In this document: positions 51,934 to 60,160 of the stretch, in pieces | Layout: each line of letters begins with the position of its first letter | Numbering within the stretch: position 1 is the stretch's first letter | DNA from: Solilutibacter pythonis | Lineage (GTDB): Bacteria > Pseudomonadota > Gammaproteobacteria > Xanthomonadales > Xanthomonadaceae | Reading direction: 5' to 3' | Length of the DNA: 64,000 bases | Assembly: GCF_003697345.1 (NCBI RefSeq) | Contig: NZ_RFLY01000017.1 | Span: forward strand, 1 to 64,000 | Made by a program: the position numbers and the translations under genes | Notes under the pieces: generated by a model | Databases searched by the model: none | What the model was told of the DNA's origin: nothing | The model's input: only the letters and a program-made list of their open reading frames with translations

Positions 51934-53568
51934 ATGTCCGCCACCCATCCCACCGCCGATCACTCCCACGACGCACACGGCCACGACGCGCACGGTCACG
52001 AGCAGCGCTTCGTGGAGCGCTGGTTCTTTTCGACCAACCACAAGGACATCGGCACGCTGTATCTGGTGTTCAGCTTCGTCATGTTCATCATCGGCGCGGC
52101 GATGTCGGTCTACATCCGCTTCGAGCTGGCGGTGCCGGGGCTGCAAGGCGTCAGCCCCGCCTTCTTCAACCAGATGACCACCATGCACGCGCTGGTGATG
52201 ATCTTCGGCGGGGTGATGCCAGCCTTCGTCGGCCTGGCCAACTGGATGATCCCCTTGCAGATCGGCGCGCCGGACATGGCGATGCCGCGCATGAACAATT
52301 GGTCGTTCTGGATCATGCCCTTCGCTTTCGCGCTGCTGCTCTCGACCCTGTTCCTGCCCGGTGGCGGCCCGGCCGGCGGCTGGACGCTCTACCCGCCGCT
52401 GTCGTTGCAGGGCGGCGCCAGTTTCTCCTTCACCATCTTCGCCATCCACATGATGGGCATCAGCTCGATCATGGGCGCGATCAACATCATCGCCACCGTG
52501 CTCAACATGCGCGCGCCGGGCGTGGATCTGCTGAAGATGCCGATCTTCTGCTGGACCTGGCTCATCACCGCCTTCCTGCTGATCGCGGTGATGCCGGTGC
52601 TGGCCGGCGCGGTGACGATGCTCCTGACCGACAAGTTCTTCGCCACCAGCTTCTTCAACGCCGCCGGCGGCGGCGACCCGGTGATGTACCAGCACATCTT
52701 CTGGTTCTTCGGCCATCCCGAGGTCTACATCATGATCCTGCCGGCCTTCGGCATCATCAGCGAGGTGATTCCGACCTTCAGCCGCAAGCCGCTGTTCGGT
52801 TATCAGGCGATGGTCTACGCCACCGCCGCCATCGCCTTCCTTTCGTTCATCGTCTGGGCCCACCACATGTTCACCGTGGGCATGCCGCTGGGCGGCGAGA
52901 TCTATTTCATGTTCGCCACCATGCTGATCTCGGTGCCCACCGGGGTAAAGGTGTTCAACTGGGTCAGCACCATGTGGCGCGGCTCGATGACCTTCGAGGC
53001 GCCGATGCTGTGGGCGATCGGGTTCGTGTTCCTATTCACCATCGGCGGCTTTTCCGGGCTGATGCTGGCGATCGTGCCGGCCGATTTCCAGTACCACGAT
53101 ACCTACTTCGTGGTCGCCCATTTCCACTACGTGCTGGTGACCGGCGCGCTGTTCGCGATCATCTGCGCGGTCTACTACTGGTGGCCGAAGTGGACCGGGC
53201 GCATGTACGGCGAGCGCATGGCGAAGTTCCATTTCTGGTGGACGATGGTGTTCGTCAACCTGCTGTTCTTCCCGCAGCACTTCCTGGGGCTGGCCGGCAT
53301 GCCGCGGCGCATCCCGGATTACAACGTGGTGTTCGCCGACTGGAACCTGGTCAGCTCGATCGGCGCGTTCGGCATGTTCGCCACGCCGTTCATGATGGCT
53401 TTCATCCTGTGGCGCTCGCTGAAGACCGGCGCGCGGGCCGAGGCGCGCGCCTGGGAAGGCGCCAGGGGCCTGGAATGGACGGTGCCTTCGCCGGCGCCGC
53501 ATCACACCTTCGAAAAGCCGCCGGTGATCCGTCCGGGCGACCTCGCCCACGGCGACCTCGCCCATTGA
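51934..53568 (+). CDS. coxA: Cytochrome c oxidase subunit I
   Basis: A 544-residue heme-copper oxidase subunit with twelve membrane helices, binding heme a and the heme a3-CuB centre where oxygen is reduced. Key sites are the low-spin heme His in TTMHALVMIFGG, HPEVYIMILPAFGIISEV with the CuB His and cross-linked Tyr, the His pair in VWAHHMFTVG, and HDTYFVVAHFHYVLV. The His/Asp-rich N-terminus (HSHDAHGHDAHGHEQ) is unusual and may bind metal. It follows coxB by 42 bp. Confidence 0.97.
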   Translation: MSATHPTADHSHDAHGHDAHGHEQRFVERWFFSTNHKDIGTLYLVFSFVMFIIGAAMSVYIRFELAVPGLQGVSPAFFNQMTTMHALVMIFGGVMPAFVGLANWMIPLQIGAPDMAMPRMNNWSFWIMPFAFALLLSTLFLPGGGPAGGWTLYPPLSLQGGASFSFTIFAIHMMGISSIMGAINIIATVLNMRAPGVDLLKMPIFCWTWLITAFLLIAVMPVLAGAVTMLLTDKFFATSFFNAAGGGDPVMYQHIFWFFGHPEVYIMILPAFGIISEVIPTFSRKPLFGYQAMVYATAAIAFLSFIVWAHHMFTVGMPLGGEIYFMFATMLISVPTGVKVFNWVSTMWRGSMTFEAPMLWAIGFVFLFTIGGFSGLMLAIVPADFQYHDTYFVVAHFHYVLVTGALFAIICAVYYWWPKWTGRMYGERMAKFHFWWTMVFVNLLFFPQHFLGLAGMPRRIPDYNVVFADWNLVSSIGAFGMFATPFMMAFILWRSLKTGARAEARAWEGARGLEWTVPSPAPHHTFEKPPVIRPGDLAHGDLAH

Positions 53569-53578
53569 GCGCACGAAG

Positions 53579-53719
53579 ATGAGCGAACGCGATCCCGCAC
53601 CGCCGGTCTATTCGCTCGAAGCGCGCCGCAAGGCCGCGCGGCGGACAGCGTGGGCGATGGCGTTGATCGCATTGGCCATCTTCGTCGCGTTCATGTTGAA
53701 GGGGATTCTGGGCCGATGA
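53579..53719 (+). CDS. 46-residue cytochrome oxidase accessory membrane protein
   Basis: A short frame, starting ten bases after coxA and overlapping the ctaG start (ATGA). It encodes a charged N-terminus (SLEARRKAARRT) and one membrane helix (AMALIALAIFVAFML), ending KGILGR. Small single-helix proteins at this spot in oxidase operons are known as cytochrome oxidase small assembly proteins. Position, coupling and composition support a real gene; function is inferred. Confidence 0.78.
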   Translation: MSERDPAPPVYSLEARRKAARRTAWAMALIALAIFVAFMLKGILGR

Positions 53720-54294
53720 AGACGCGCGGTCCCGATACGCCGAAGCGTCGTCGCGGTCTCGGGCGGATGCTGCTGGTGGCGCTGTTGGCGTTCGGTTTCA
53801 GCTTCGCGCTGGTACCGCTGTACCGGATCGCCTGCGAGAAGGTGCTCGGCATACGCCTGGAGCAGGGGCCGGCCAACGCGACCGCTGCCACCCGCCGTGG
53901 CGTGGACGAGACGCGCTGGGTCACGGTGCAGTTCGATGGCGGGGTGAATTCGGCGCTGCCCTGGGAGTTCCATCCGCGCCAATTGAGCATGAAGGTGCGG
54001 CCGGGCCGACAGTACGAAACCACCTACTACGCCAGGAACACCAGCCGGCGGGTGATCGTCGGCAGCGCGGTGCCTTCGGTGGCGCCGGCGCGCGGCTCCA
54101 GGTACTTCAACAAGACCGAATGCTTCTGCTTCACCGCGCAGACGCTCCGACCCGGCGAGTCGCGCGACATGCCGGTGCGTTTCATCGTCGATCCGGGGCT
54201 ACCGAAGGACGTCAACACGCTCACGCTTTCCTACGCTTTCTTCCGCAACGACCCGCTGACCGCCGAAGCGGCTCGGGTCGCCGCGGCCCGTTGA
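53716..54294 (+). CDS. ctaG: Cytochrome c oxidase assembly protein CtaG/Cox11
   Basis: A 192-residue copper chaperone that delivers copper to the CuB site of subunit I. One N-terminal helix (RMLLVALLAFGFSFALVPL) anchors a periplasmic immunoglobulin-like domain. The copper-binding pair is in KTECFCFTAQ, and LSYAFFRND near the end is characteristic. The ATG at 53716 overlaps the stop of the 46-residue gene; the upstream in-frame start is not supported. Confidence 0.95.
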   Translation: MKTRGPDTPKRRRGLGRMLLVALLAFGFSFALVPLYRIACEKVLGIRLEQGPANATAATRRGVDETRWVTVQFDGGVNSALPWEFHPRQLSMKVRPGRQYETTYYARNTSRRVIVGSAVPSVAPARGSRYFNKTECFCFTAQTLRPGESRDMPVRFIVDPGLPKDVNTLTLSYAFFRNDPLTAEAARVAAAR

Positions 54295-54315
54295 GCACCC
54301 GCAAGAGAGAACGAC

Positions 54316-55203
54316 ATGGCCCAAGCCCACGCCAGCGATCCGCGCGACCCCAACGTCTATTACGTGCCCGCCAAAAGCCCGTGGCCGATCTGGGCCTCGG
54401 TCGCTCTGTTCGTCACCATGATCGGCTTCGCCAACTGGTTGAACGAAGCCGCCTGGGGCAAGGTAGTGTTCCTGCTGGGGGTGGCGTTCCTGGCCGCGAT
54501 CGTCTTCAAGTGGTTCGCCGACGTCATCACCGAATCGGTGCGCGGCTACTACAACCGGCAGGTGGACGTGTCCTTCCGGATGGGGATGATCTGGTTCATC
54601 GTCTCCGAGGTCTTCTTCTTCGCCGCCTTCTTCGGCGCGCTGTTCTACACCCGCCAGTTCGCCTTGCCGTGGCTGTCCGGCGCGGGCGACGGCGCGATGA
54701 CCAACGCGGTGCTATGGGAGGGTTTCGCCGCCGGCTGGCCGTCGAACGGCCCGGCCGCGATTGGCGGCGCGTTCCAGACCGTCGGCGCTTGGGGGTTGCC
54801 GCTGCTCAATACGCTGATCCTGCTGTCCTCGGGCGTCACCATCACCATCGCCCACCACGCACTGAAGGAAAACCAGCGCGGCCGGCTGCTGCTGTTCCTC
54901 GGCCTGACCGTTCTGCTTGGCCTGGTGTTCCTGTTCTTCCAGGCCGAGGAATACATGCACGCCTGGCGCGAGCTGAACCTGACGCTCGGTTCCGGCATCT
55001 ACGGCTCCACCTTCTACCTGCTGACCGGCTTCCACGGCCTGCACGTCACCCTCGGCACCTTGATGCTGGCCGTGATCTGGTTGCGGTGCCTGAAGGGCCA
55101 CTTCAGCGCCGACCATCATTTCGGTTTCGAGGCGGTGGCCTGGTACTGGCACTTCGTCGACGTGGTCTGGCTGGGACTGTTCCTGTTCGTTTACGTGCTT
55201 TGA
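54316..55203 (+). CDS. coxC: Cytochrome c oxidase subunit III
   Basis: A 295-residue integral membrane subunit with seven hydrophobic helices. Recognisable are MIWFIVSEVFFFAAFFGAL, QAEEYMHAWRELNLTL, STFYLLTGFHGLHVTLG and FEAVAWYWHFVDVVWLGLF, the last with conserved His/Glu/Trp of subunit III. It stabilises the oxygen-reducing core. A run of short repeats follows its stop codon. Confidence 0.96.
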   Translation: MAQAHASDPRDPNVYYVPAKSPWPIWASVALFVTMIGFANWLNEAAWGKVVFLLGVAFLAAIVFKWFADVITESVRGYYNRQVDVSFRMGMIWFIVSEVFFFAAFFGALFYTRQFALPWLSGAGDGAMTNAVLWEGFAAGWPSNGPAAIGGAFQTVGAWGLPLLNTLILLSSGVTITIAHHALKENQRGRLLLFLGLTVLLGLVFLFFQAEEYMHAWRELNLTLGSGIYGSTFYLLTGFHGLHVTLGTLMLAVIWLRCLKGHFSADHHFGFEAVAWYWHFVDVVWLGLFLFVYVL

Positions 55204-55337
55204 GAGCAGGGGGCGGGGAGCAGAGGCTAGGGGCCGGAGAAAAGCGGTATGCGTGTTGGTTTCGTTTTGCTTCCAGTCCTTTGTTTGTCGCGGGATGGCG
55301 CTCGGTATTCGAGGCTGCGATGCCTTCACCATCCCTG

Positions 55338-55463
<126 letters not shown>

Positions 55464-55465
55464 CT

Positions 55466-55690
55466 TCAAGGATTCCTTCCCACGCCATGCGGCACGATCC
55501 AACCCATCTTGATCGACAGCGCGAGGATCAGGATCAACGCCACCGACAGCGCGATGCGCTTGGTCAGGGCGTTGACGGTGCGTTTGGACTGGCCCTTGTC
55601 GGACACCATGTAGAACAGGCTCGCGCCAAGGTTCCAGACGATGGCGATCAGGAAGGCGACGATCAGCAGGGTTTTCAGCGCGGGACTCAT
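55466..55690 (-). CDS. DUF2909 twin transmembrane protein
   Basis: A 74-residue protein with two membrane helices (LLIVAFLIAIVWNLGASLFYM and RIALSVALILILALSIKMGW) separated by a basic loop (DKGQSKRTVNALTKR). This matches DUF2909, small proteins found in cytochrome oxidase loci, suspected to help assembly. It is the only minus-strand gene in the oxidase locus. The ATG at 55690 gives the standard N-terminus. Confidence 0.83.
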   Translation of the reverse strand: MSPALKTLLIVAFLIAIVWNLGASLFYMVSDKGQSKRTVNALTKRIALSVALILILALSIKMGWIVPHGVGRNP

Positions 55691-55737
55691 CACCCGCCGC
55701 ACTGTACGCCGATTGTCCGCATGGCGTGGATGGCGGC

Positions 55738-56469
55738 ATGAACCGGCATCGCCACACCTTCGCGATGGGGTGGGCGGCGGCGCTGCTACTGGCGGTGGCG
55801 TTCTGCGCGCTGGGTGGCTGGCAGTGGCGGCGCATGCACGAGAAGGAAGCGATGCTGGCCTCGGTCGCGCGGGTCATCGAGGCGAAGCGTGCGGCGCCGT
55901 TGGCCGCCGCCGCCGATCCGGCGCGGACGAAGGATTACGACTGGGCCGAAGGCCGCGGCCGCTTCCTGGCGCGGCCGGCCTGGCTGCTCGACAACCAGCA
56001 GCGCGCGGGGCGGACCGGTGTGCGGGTGTTTCGGCTGTTCCAGGCCGAAGGCATGGCGATGCCGCTGTTGGTCGAACTGGGTTGGTTGCCGCTGCCGGCC
56101 AGCCGTGCGCTGCCGGCGATCGCGCCGCCACCGTCCGGTCGGCAGGTGCTGCGCGGCTTGTTGTTGCCGCCGCCCTCGCCAGGCGTGATCGCCGCGAAAG
56201 CGCAGGTGACGCCCGCCGGTGAGCGCCTGGCGATTGCGTTGAAGCCGGCCGCTATCGCCGCCGAGCTCGGCCTGCCGGCAATCGCGCCGCGCGTGCTGCG
56301 GCTGGACCCGGCATTGCTGACCGGCCACGCGCGCGACCTCGACGTGCTGCCCAATACGCTGCCACCGGCGCGCCATCTGGGCTATGCCGTGCAGTGGTTC
56401 GCGCTGGCCGCCGCGGTGTTGGCCATCGCCCTCGTCCTCACCCTGCGCGCCCGATCTCGCCATGAATGA
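55738..56469 (+). CDS. SURF1-family cytochrome oxidase assembly protein
   Basis: A 243-residue protein with an N-terminal helix (WAAALLLAVAFCALGGWQWRRM) and a C-terminal helix (WFALAAAVLAIALVLTL), the two-anchor layout of SURF1 around a periplasmic domain. The signatures LGGWQWRRMHEKE and RHLGYAVQWFALA are typical. SURF1 helps insert heme a into subunit I. The ATG at 55738 is preferred over a GTG four codons upstream. It overlaps the next gene by eight bases. Confidence 0.92.
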   Translation: MNRHRHTFAMGWAAALLLAVAFCALGGWQWRRMHEKEAMLASVARVIEAKRAAPLAAAADPARTKDYDWAEGRGRFLARPAWLLDNQQRAGRTGVRVFRLFQAEGMAMPLLVELGWLPLPASRALPAIAPPPSGRQVLRGLLLPPPSPGVIAAKAQVTPAGERLAIALKPAAIAAELGLPAIAPRVLRLDPALLTGHARDLDVLPNTLPPARHLGYAVQWFALAAAVLAIALVLTLRARSRHE

Positions 56470-57040
56470 TTCCCCCCGCCCCGCGCGGCTTGCCGCGCGT
56501 AAGAAAAACCGCCACGCACTGCTGGCGATCGCGCTGATGGTGTTCGGCACCTTCGTGGTGGCCGGTGCGCTGCGCTTTTCCGGCTGGCGACCGGTGGGGA
56601 TGAAGAACAAGGGCGAATTGCTCGATCCACCAGGCGACCTGCGCCGGGCCGGGCCGCGTCTGGCCGGGGGCGGCGTCTACCACTGGCGACCGGCCGAGCG
56701 TCATTGGCGCATCCTGGTGGCCGCGCCGGAGAATTGCGGCGCGCCGTGCGACACCCTGGCCGTCGATCTCGACAAAGTGTGGCAACTGGCCGGGCGCGAT
56801 GCCGAGCGTATCGAAGTGTTCTGGCTCGGCGAGGTGCCGGCCTCGGCGCCGGCGGCCAGCCACCAGCGCGCCTTCGCCGACGCCCCGGCGATACGCGACG
56901 CCTTGCCGGGCGCGCGCGGGGCCGCCGCGCCGCTGACTTACGTCATCGACCCCAACGGCTTCGCCATCCTGCGCTACCGGGCCGGACAGGATCCGGGCGA
57001 CCTGCGCGGCGACCTCGCCAAACTGCTGAAATTGAAATGA
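56462..57040 (+). CDS. Sco-like membrane-anchored thioredoxin-fold protein
   Basis: A 192-residue protein with a basic N-terminus, one helix (LLAIALMVFGTFVVAGAL) and a periplasmic domain. The domain contains APENCGAPCDTLAVDLDKVW, a C-x3-C pair where Sco/SenC copper chaperones have CxxxC, and ends with YVIDPNGFAILRYRAGQDPG, which matches the Sco-like strand-helix closing part. The overall similarity to Sco is loose, so a copper or thiol role in oxidase assembly is inferred from the motif and position. It is coupled to SURF1 upstream and ctaA downstream. Confidence 0.75.
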   Translation: MNDSPRPARLAARKKNRHALLAIALMVFGTFVVAGALRFSGWRPVGMKNKGELLDPPGDLRRAGPRLAGGGVYHWRPAERHWRILVAAPENCGAPCDTLAVDLDKVWQLAGRDAERIEVFWLGEVPASAPAASHQRAFADAPAIRDALPGARGAAAPLTYVIDPNGFAILRYRAGQDPGDLRGDLAKLLKLK

Positions 57041-58194
57041 GCACACGTCCGCACGGGCCGGGCCTGACCCGGCATTTCCATCGCATTGCCTGGCTGGCGG
57101 TGGCGCTCGCTTTCGGGGTAATCGTGTTCGGCGCGTTCGTGCGGCTGTCGCACGCGGGACTGTCCTGCCCGGACTGGCCGACCTGCTATGGCCGCGTCAC
57201 CTGGCCGAAGGCGGCGGCGGACGCGGCCGATCACGCCGCCAGCGCGATCCGCCCGTTCGATGGCCGGCGCGCCTGGCGCGAGCAGGTGCACCGCCACCTG
57301 GCCGCCGCCTTGGGCGTGCTGGTGCTGGTACTGGCGTTGATCGGCGCGCGCAAGCGTCGCTTCGGCATGGCGTGGGTACTGGCCGCGGCCGGCATCGTCG
57401 GCCTCGCCATCCCGCTCTACATGCAGGGCCAGCACGTCATCGCCAGCGTGTTGGCGCTCGTTGGCGAGGCGATTCTGCTGGCGGCGGCGTGGCGTTGGTC
57501 GAACGAGGATCTGGCGCGGATATCGGCATTGACGCTGGCGCTCATCGTCTTCCAGGCATTGCTGGGGATGTGGACGGTGACTTGGCTCCTCAAACCCGTC
57601 GTGGTGATGGGCCACCTGCTGGGCGGGCTGGGCAGCTTCGGCCTGCTGACGTGGATGGCCTGGCGCGCCACCGACGCGCCGTTGCGCGCGGTGGACGAGC
57701 GCAGCCTACGGGCGTGGCTGCGGATCGGCCTGGGCGTGCTGCTGGCACAGATCGCGCTGGGCGGCTGGGTCAGCGCCAATTACGCGGCGATGGCCTGCGG
57801 CATCGATTTCCCGAAGTGTCTCGGCCAGTGGTGGCCGTCGCACGACGTCGGCGAGGCGCTGGTGCTCTGGCGCGGCATCGGGGTGGATTACGAAGGCGGC
57901 GTGCTCGACGCCCCGGCACGCATCGCGATCCAGCTCATGCATCGGCTCTTCGCCTGCGCGGTGCTGGCGTACATGGCGGCGTTGGTGATTCGGCTACTGC
58001 GGGTGCCGGGGATGCGCGGCTGGGGCGTGCTGCTCGGGCTGGCGACATTGGCGCAGCTCTCGCTCGGTATCGCCAACGTCATGCTGGGCCTGCCGCTCGA
58101 GGTGGCGGTGCTGCACAACGCCGGTGCCGTGTTGCTGCTGTTCGTAGTCGTCACCTTGCTGGCACGGCTGGCGCCGCTCGGGCGGAGTGGCTGA
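57037..58194 (+). CDS. ctaA: Heme A synthase (CtaA/COX15)
   Basis: A 385-residue enzyme with eight membrane helices that oxidises heme O to heme A. Motifs are [21 protein letters not shown] near residue 27, the His-containing [47 protein letters not shown] and the second His pair in [13 protein letters not shown] and [11 protein letters not shown]. The ATG overlaps the stop of the Sco-like gene. With cyoE next, it completes heme A synthesis. Confidence 0.95.
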   Translation: MSTRPHGPGLTRHFHRIAWLAVALAFGVIVFGAFVRLSHAGLSCPDWPTCYGRVTWPKAAADAADHAASAIRPFDGRRAWREQVHRHLAAALGVLVLVLALIGARKRRFGMAWVLAAAGIVGLAIPLYMQGQHVIASVLALVGEAILLAAAWRWSNEDLARISALTLALIVFQALLGMWTVTWLLKPVVVMGHLLGGLGSFGLLTWMAWRATDAPLRAVDERSLRAWLRIGLGVLLAQIALGGWVSANYAAMACGIDFPKCLGQWWPSHDVGEALVLWRGIGVDYEGGVLDAPARIAIQLMHRLFACAVLAYMAALVIRLLRVPGMRGWGVLLGLATLAQLSLGIANVMLGLPLEVAVLHNAGAVLLLFVVVTLLARLAPLGRSG

Positions 58195-58195
58195 G

Positions 58196-59110
58196 ATGCG
58201 CGCACGCGACTATTGGCGGCTCACCAAGCCGCGCGTGGTGGCGCTGATCGTATTCACCGCGCTGGTGGGCATGTTCCTGGCCGTGCCGGCATTGCCGCCG
58301 CTGAGAGAGAGCGCATTCGGCCTGCTCGGTATCTGGCTGGCGGCGGCCTCGGCCTCGGCGCTCAACCACCTGATCGACCAGCGCATCGACGCGCTGATGG
58401 CGCGCACCCGGCACCGTCCGCTGCCGGCCGGGGCGCTCGGCGCGCGCCAGGTGCTGCTGTTCGCCATCGCGCTTGGCGTGTCGTCGATGGGGCTGCTGCT
58501 GCTGTTCGTCAACGTGCTGACCGCGCTGCTCACCTTCGCTTCGCTGATTGGCTACGCCATCGTCTACACCGGCTGGCTGAAGCGGGCGACGCCACAGAAC
58601 ATCGTGATCGGCGGCATTGCCGGCGCCGCGCCGCCCTTGCTCGGCTGGGCGGCCGTGACCGGCATGCGCGGGCCGTGGGACTGGGCGCACGCGCTCCTGC
58701 TCGTTCTCATCATCTTCGTCTGGACACCGCCGCATTTCTGGGCGCTGGCGATTTTCCGTCGCGACGATTACGCCCGCGCATTGATCCCGATGCTGCCCGT
58801 CACCCACGGCGTGCATTACACCCGCTGGCAGATCCTGCTCTACAGCGTGCTGCTGCTGGTCGCCAGCGTGCTGCCCTGGGCGGCGGGCATGAGCGGCGGG
58901 TTCTATCTCGGGGGCGCGCTGGTGCTGGGTCTGGTGTTCGTCTGGTACGCATGGAAATTGCAAAGCTCGCCCGAGGATTTCTTCGCCATGCGCGTCTTCA
59001 ACTATTCGGTGGTCTACCTGATGGCGCTCTTCGCCTTCCTGCTGATCGACCACTGGCTGATGCCGTGGCTGGGCGGCAAGCCGGCCTTCACGCTGGTGCC
59101 GGTGGCCTGA
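58196..59110 (+). CDS. cyoE: Protoheme IX farnesyltransferase
   Basis: A 304-residue UbiA-type prenyltransferase that makes heme O from heme B. The Asp-rich substrate motif is [21 protein letters not shown] near residue 58, with N-x3-D-x3-D spacing. Other family segments are [20 protein letters not shown] and [17 protein letters not shown]. About nine membrane helices are present. The ATG at 58196 is preferred over a GTG at 58187, which overlaps ctaA. It produces the substrate of ctaA. Confidence 0.96.
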   Translation: MRARDYWRLTKPRVVALIVFTALVGMFLAVPALPPLRESAFGLLGIWLAAASASALNHLIDQRIDALMARTRHRPLPAGALGARQVLLFAIALGVSSMGLLLLFVNVLTALLTFASLIGYAIVYTGWLKRATPQNIVIGGIAGAAPPLLGWAAVTGMRGPWDWAHALLLVLIIFVWTPPHFWALAIFRRDDYARALIPMLPVTHGVHYTRWQILLYSVLLLVASVLPWAAGMSGGFYLGGALVLGLVFVWYAWKLQSSPEDFFAMRVFNYSVVYLMALFAFLLIDHWLMPWLGGKPAFTLVPVA

Positions 59111-59113
59111 GGC

Positions 59114-60130
59114 TCAACCCAATAGCCGCGTCACGCCCAGGTTGATCGCCAGCCCGCCGAAGATCAGGTAGGCGAAGAGGATCGCCGCCAGCAGCATCGG
59201 CTTCATGCCGGCCTGGCGGATCGCGCCGACGTGGGTGCGCAGGCCGAGCGCGGCCATCGCGGTGGCGAGCAGAAAAGTGTCGAGGAGGAGGATCGCGTCC
59301 ACCACCGGTTTCGGCAGCAGGTGCAGGGAATTGAACGCGCCGACCACCAGAAACAGCACCGCGAACCATGGGATCACCAGTCTGGCCTTGCCGCCGGCGC
59401 CGGCGGATTTCGCGCGCATCCAGGCCGAGAGCAGCAGCAGGAAGGGCGTCAGCAGGATCACCCGGATCATCTTCTCGATCACCGCCACGTCGGCCGCCGT
59501 CTCGCTGACCGCGCGCCCGGCCACCACCACCTGCGCCACCTCGTGGATGGTGGAGCCGGCGTAGACGCCGTAGGCATGCGCGTCCAGCCCGAATGGTGTC
59601 TTCAGAAATGGATACAAAAACATCCCGAGTGTGCCGAACACCACCACCGTCGCCACCGCCACCGAGACCTTGCTGGCCTGCGCCTTGACCACCGGCTCGG
59701 CCGCCATTACCGCCGCCGCGCCGCAGATCGAGGCGCCGGAGCCGATCAACAGCGCGGTTTCCTCGTCCATCTTCATCAACCGCCCCAGCCACAACGCCAG
59801 CACGAACACGCTGGCGACGACGACGAGCGCGATCACCATGCCGCCAAGGCCGACGTCGAGGATGTCCTGAAAAGTCAGGCGAAAGCCGAACAGCACGATG
59901 CCGGCGCGCAACAGCATGGTGCGCGCGTAATCGACGCCCGTCCCGGTCGATCCCGCCACGCGCGGGAACAACGAGTTGCCGAGCACGATGCCGATGACGA
60001 TGGCCAGCGGCAGCGCGCTCATGCCGATGCCGCGCGAATACGGCTCGATCAGCATGGCCGCCAGGCCGATCGCGGCGGCGAAGACCAAGCCGGGTGCGCG
60101 GGCTGGCCAAGGAGAAACAAAGCGGTTCAT
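59114..60130 (-). CDS. YeiH-family putative sulfate exporter
   Basis: A 338-residue membrane protein with nine or ten helices of the UPF0324/YeiH family. Recognisable are IGIVLGNSLFP, GIVLFGFRLTFQDIL, LLIGSGASICGAAAVMA and AGSTIHEVAQVVVAG. Some members have been proposed to export sulfate or taurine breakdown products; the substrate is not fixed by sequence. It converges with cyoE, with three bases between the stops. Confidence 0.88.
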   Translation of the reverse strand: MNRFVSPWPARAPGLVFAAAIGLAAMLIEPYSRGIGMSALPLAIVIGIVLGNSLFPRVAGSTGTGVDYARTMLLRAGIVLFGFRLTFQDILDVGLGGMVIALVVVASVFVLALWLGRLMKMDEETALLIGSGASICGAAAVMAAEPVVKAQASKVSVAVATVVVFGTLGMFLYPFLKTPFGLDAHAYGVYAGSTIHEVAQVVVAGRAVSETAADVAVIEKMIRVILLTPFLLLLSAWMRAKSAGAGGKARLVIPWFAVLFLVVGAFNSLHLLPKPVVDAILLLDTFLLATAMAALGLRTHVGAIRQAGMKPMLLAAILFAYLIFGGLAINLGVTRLLG

Positions 60131-60160
60131 CGGTGTACCGGGTGGGTGAAAGCGAGCATG

